From contig CAJOQO010000274.1 in NCBI GenBank assembly GCA_905236545.1, positions 1 through 7,284 of the forward strand: a stretch of 7,284 nt of DNA, in the 5' to 3' direction. The position numbers and the translations under genes were made by a program. The notes beneath the pieces were generated by a model. It ran no database searches, was not told where the DNA came from, and worked only from the letters and a program-made list of their open reading frames with translations. Origin of the DNA: an uncultured Lachnospiraceae bacterium. Lineage in GTDB: Bacteria > Bacillota > Clostridia > Lachnospirales > Lachnospiraceae. Below are positions 5,582 through 7,284 of the stretch, in pieces (the stretch's first letter is position 1; the number at the start of each line of letters is the position of its first letter).

Positions 5582-7171
5582 TTGGGAGAGTTAAGACAGG
5601 AAATAGAAAAGAGAAGAACCTTTGCGATCATTTCACATCCGGATGCGGGCAAGACTACGCTGACCGAGAAGTTCCTTCTCTACGGCGGAGCGATCAACCT
5701 TGCGGGTTCCGTAAAGGGGAAGGCGACAGCCAGGCATGCGGTATCCGACTGGATGGAGATCGAAAAGGAAAGAGGAATCTCCGTGACGAGCTCGGTGCTT
5801 CAGTTCAATTACGGCGGATGCTGCATCAATATTCTTGATACGCCGGGGCACCAGGACTTCTCGGAGGACACCTACCGGACCCTGATGGCGGCTGACTCGG
5901 CGGTGATGGTGATCGACGCGTCCAAGGGCGTCGAAGCGCAGACCAGGAAGCTGTTCAAGGTTTGCGTCATGCGCCATATCCCGATCTTTACCTTCATCAA
6001 CAAGATGGACCGCGACGCGAACGATACCTTCGACCTTCTGGATGACATCGAGAAGGAGCTGGGGATCGCGACCTGTCCGATGAACTGGCCGATCGGATCC
6101 GGCAGGGAATTCAGGGGCGTCTATGACAGGCGGAGCAGGAGCGTCATCACCTATCAGGATACACAGAAGGGAACCAGGGAAGGTGTCGCGACCAACATCG
6201 CCCTGGACGATCCGGCGCTGGGCTCATTTATCGGGGAAGAGGCGATGGAGACGCTTCTGTCCGAGGTGGAGCTTCTTGACGGCGCGTCCGCGGAGTTTGA
6301 CCAGGAAAAAGTATCAGCGGGAGAGCTGTCGCCGGTATTCTTTGGCTCTGCGCTCACGAACTTCGGCGTGGAAACCTTCCTGAACTATTTTCTGGAAATG
6401 ACCACGACCCCGCTTCCGCGCAGTGCGGACTGCGGCATCATCGATCCGGTTGCGGAACCGTTCTCGGCCTTCGTGTTCAAGATCCAGGCGAATATGAATA
6501 AAATGCACCGCGACCGGATCGCCTTTATGCGGATCTGCTCCGGAAAGTTCGAGGCGGACAGGGAAGTCTACCACGTACAGGGCGCCAGAAAGATGAGGCT
6601 CAGCCAGCCGCAGCAGATGATGGCGGAGCAGCGCCACGTCGTGGCGGAAGCGTATGCGGGAGATATCATCGGCGTATTTGATCCCGGCGTATTCTCCATC
6701 GGGGATACCGTCTGCACGCCCGGGCGGAAGTTCGAGTACGAAGGGATCCCGACCTTCGCGCCGGAGCATTTCGCAAGAGTGCGTCCGATGGACACCATGA
6801 AACGCAAACAGTTTGTCAAAGGCATGCAGCAGATCGCCCAGGAAGGAGCGATCCAGATCTTTGAGGAACCGAACGGCAGCATGGAGGAAACGATCGTCGG
6901 CGTCGTCGGCATCCTGCAGTTTGACGTCCTCAGGTATCGCCTGGAAAATGAATACAACGTACAGATCCGGATGGATGAGCTTCCCTACGAATACATCCGC
7001 TGGATCGCCAACCCGGACGAGGTGGACGTTGCGAACATCCGCGGCACCTCAGATATGAAACGGATCCAGGACCTGAAGATGCGCCCGCTCCTTCTGTTTG
7101 TCAACAGCTGGTCGGTCGGCATGGTAGAGGAAAGAAATCCGGGTCTCAGACTGCAGGAATTTGCACGATAA
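5582..7171 (+). CDS. prfC: Peptide chain release factor 3 (RF3)
   Basis: RF3 is a translational GTPase that removes RF1/RF2 from the ribosome after peptide release and contributes to termination quality control. The 529-residue length is that of the family. The G domain shows G1 HPDAGKTT (19-26), switch I around RHAVSDWMEIEKERGISVTSSV (51-72), with the invariant Thr69, G3 DTPGHQDF (86-93), G4 NKMD (140-143) and G5 SAL (256-258). The stretch SDWMEIEKERGISVTSSV is diagnostic of RF3 as opposed to EF-G. Domains II and III follow (about 285-529), including RKMRLSQPQQMMAEQR and the VVGILQFDVLRYRLENEYNV segment near 441-460. The gene begins 47 bases after the ACT gene with no terminator between, so it probably belongs to the same transcript. 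No frameshift or truncation is seen. Confidence 0.97.
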   Translation: MGELRQEIEKRRTFAIISHPDAGKTTLTEKFLLYGGAINLAGSVKGKATARHAVSDWMEIEKERGISVTSSVLQFNYGGCCINILDTPGHQDFSEDTYRTLMAADSAVMVIDASKGVEAQTRKLFKVCVMRHIPIFTFINKMDRDANDTFDLLDDIEKELGIATCPMNWPIGSGREFRGVYDRRSRSVITYQDTQKGTREGVATNIALDDPALGSFIGEEAMETLLSEVELLDGASAEFDQEKVSAGELSPVFFGSALTNFGVETFLNYFLEMTTTPLPRSADCGIIDPVAEPFSAFVFKIQANMNKMHRDRIAFMRICSGKFEADREVYHVQGARKMRLSQPQQMMAEQRHVVAEAYAGDIIGVFDPGVFSIGDTVCTPGRKFEYEGIPTFAPEHFARVRPMDTMKRKQFVKGMQQIAQEGAIQIFEEPNGSMEETIVGVVGILQFDVLRYRLENEYNVQIRMDELPYEYIRWIANPDEVDVANIRGTSDMKRIQDLKMRPLLLFVNSWSVGMVEERNPGLRLQEFAR

Positions 7172-7206
7172 ACAGTTCCTGCTCACGGCCGCCCTGACTG
7201 CGTCTC

Positions 7207-7235
7207 TTGTAATTTCACCTGTATTACGCTACAAT
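7207..7235 (+). promoter_or_regulatory. Candidate sigma-A-type promoter for the gene beyond the window
   Basis: TTGTAA (7207-7212, four of six matches to TTGACA) and TACAAT (7230-7235, five of six matches to TATAAT) are separated by exactly 17 bases. Transcription would start near 7242. The following ~40 bases are A-rich and the window ends in ACGGAG, which could be the Shine-Dalgarno site of the next gene. No intrinsic terminator was found between the prfC stop and this promoter, so read-through from prfC is also possible. Confidence 0.55.
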
Positions 7236-7284
7236 CTCAATAACTGAAAACAAGAACAAAACAAAACCATTGGAACAAACGGAG

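Noticed and set aside
7172..7206. Possible terminator after prfC
   Set aside because: Only a 4-bp CAGT/ACTG pairing with a long loop could be found, and no T tract follows.

Overview
The window looks like a chromosomal translation-and-ribosome-maturation locus from a Gram-positive Clostridia-type bacterium, plausibly a relatively GC-rich member of the Lachnospiraceae. This rests on the gene order ffh - rpsP - khpA - rimM - (insert) - trmD, which is the classic Firmicutes arrangement, on purine-rich Shine-Dalgarno sites ahead of most genes, and on overall sequence style. The taxonomic guess is an inference, since there is no rRNA or species marker in the window. All recognised genes lie on the + strand, and no mobile element, CRISPR array, tRNA or rRNA was seen.

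Layout: 1-1056 holds the 3' three quarters of ffh (SRP GTPase; N domain cut off by the window edge). A 240-base gap follows, with a GC-rich hairpin bracketed by two copies of a 9-base direct repeat but no convincing promoter. Then come rpsP (1297-1542, ribosomal protein S16) and khpA (1557-1787, KH-domain RNA-binding protein). A hairpin with a T-rich tail sits in the 67-base gap before rimM (1855-2376, 30S maturation factor), which has no good Shine-Dalgarno site of its own. The rimM stop overlaps the start of a 641-residue membrane-anchored sulfatase-fold protein of the LTA synthase / MdoB phosphoglycerol transferase type (2373-4298), an envelope gene placed where trmD would usually follow. 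trmD (4304-5164, tRNA m1G37 methyltransferase) starts at TTG five bases later. Its end overlaps a tandem ACT-domain protein (5130-5534), and prfC (5582-7171, peptide release factor RF3) follows, also starting at TTG. After prfC a non-coding tail carries a good candidate sigma-A-type promoter (TTGTAA - 17 - TACAAT) and ends in a purine-rich stretch that may be the Shine-Dalgarno site of the next gene.

How the genes fit together: most act in protein synthesis (membrane targeting, 30S assembly, reading-frame maintenance through m1G37, termination-factor recycling). The envelope enzyme and the ACT-domain protein are the two outsiders, and both are joined to their upstream neighbours by overlapping reading frames, which suggests one co-transcribed, translationally coupled unit. 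The usual trmD partner rplS (L19) is not next to trmD here. I found no clearly unprecedented system. The points most worth a second look are the embedded phosphoglycerol transferase-like gene, the hairpin plus missing Shine-Dalgarno site before rimM, and a Glu at the position of the catalytic Asp in TrmD.
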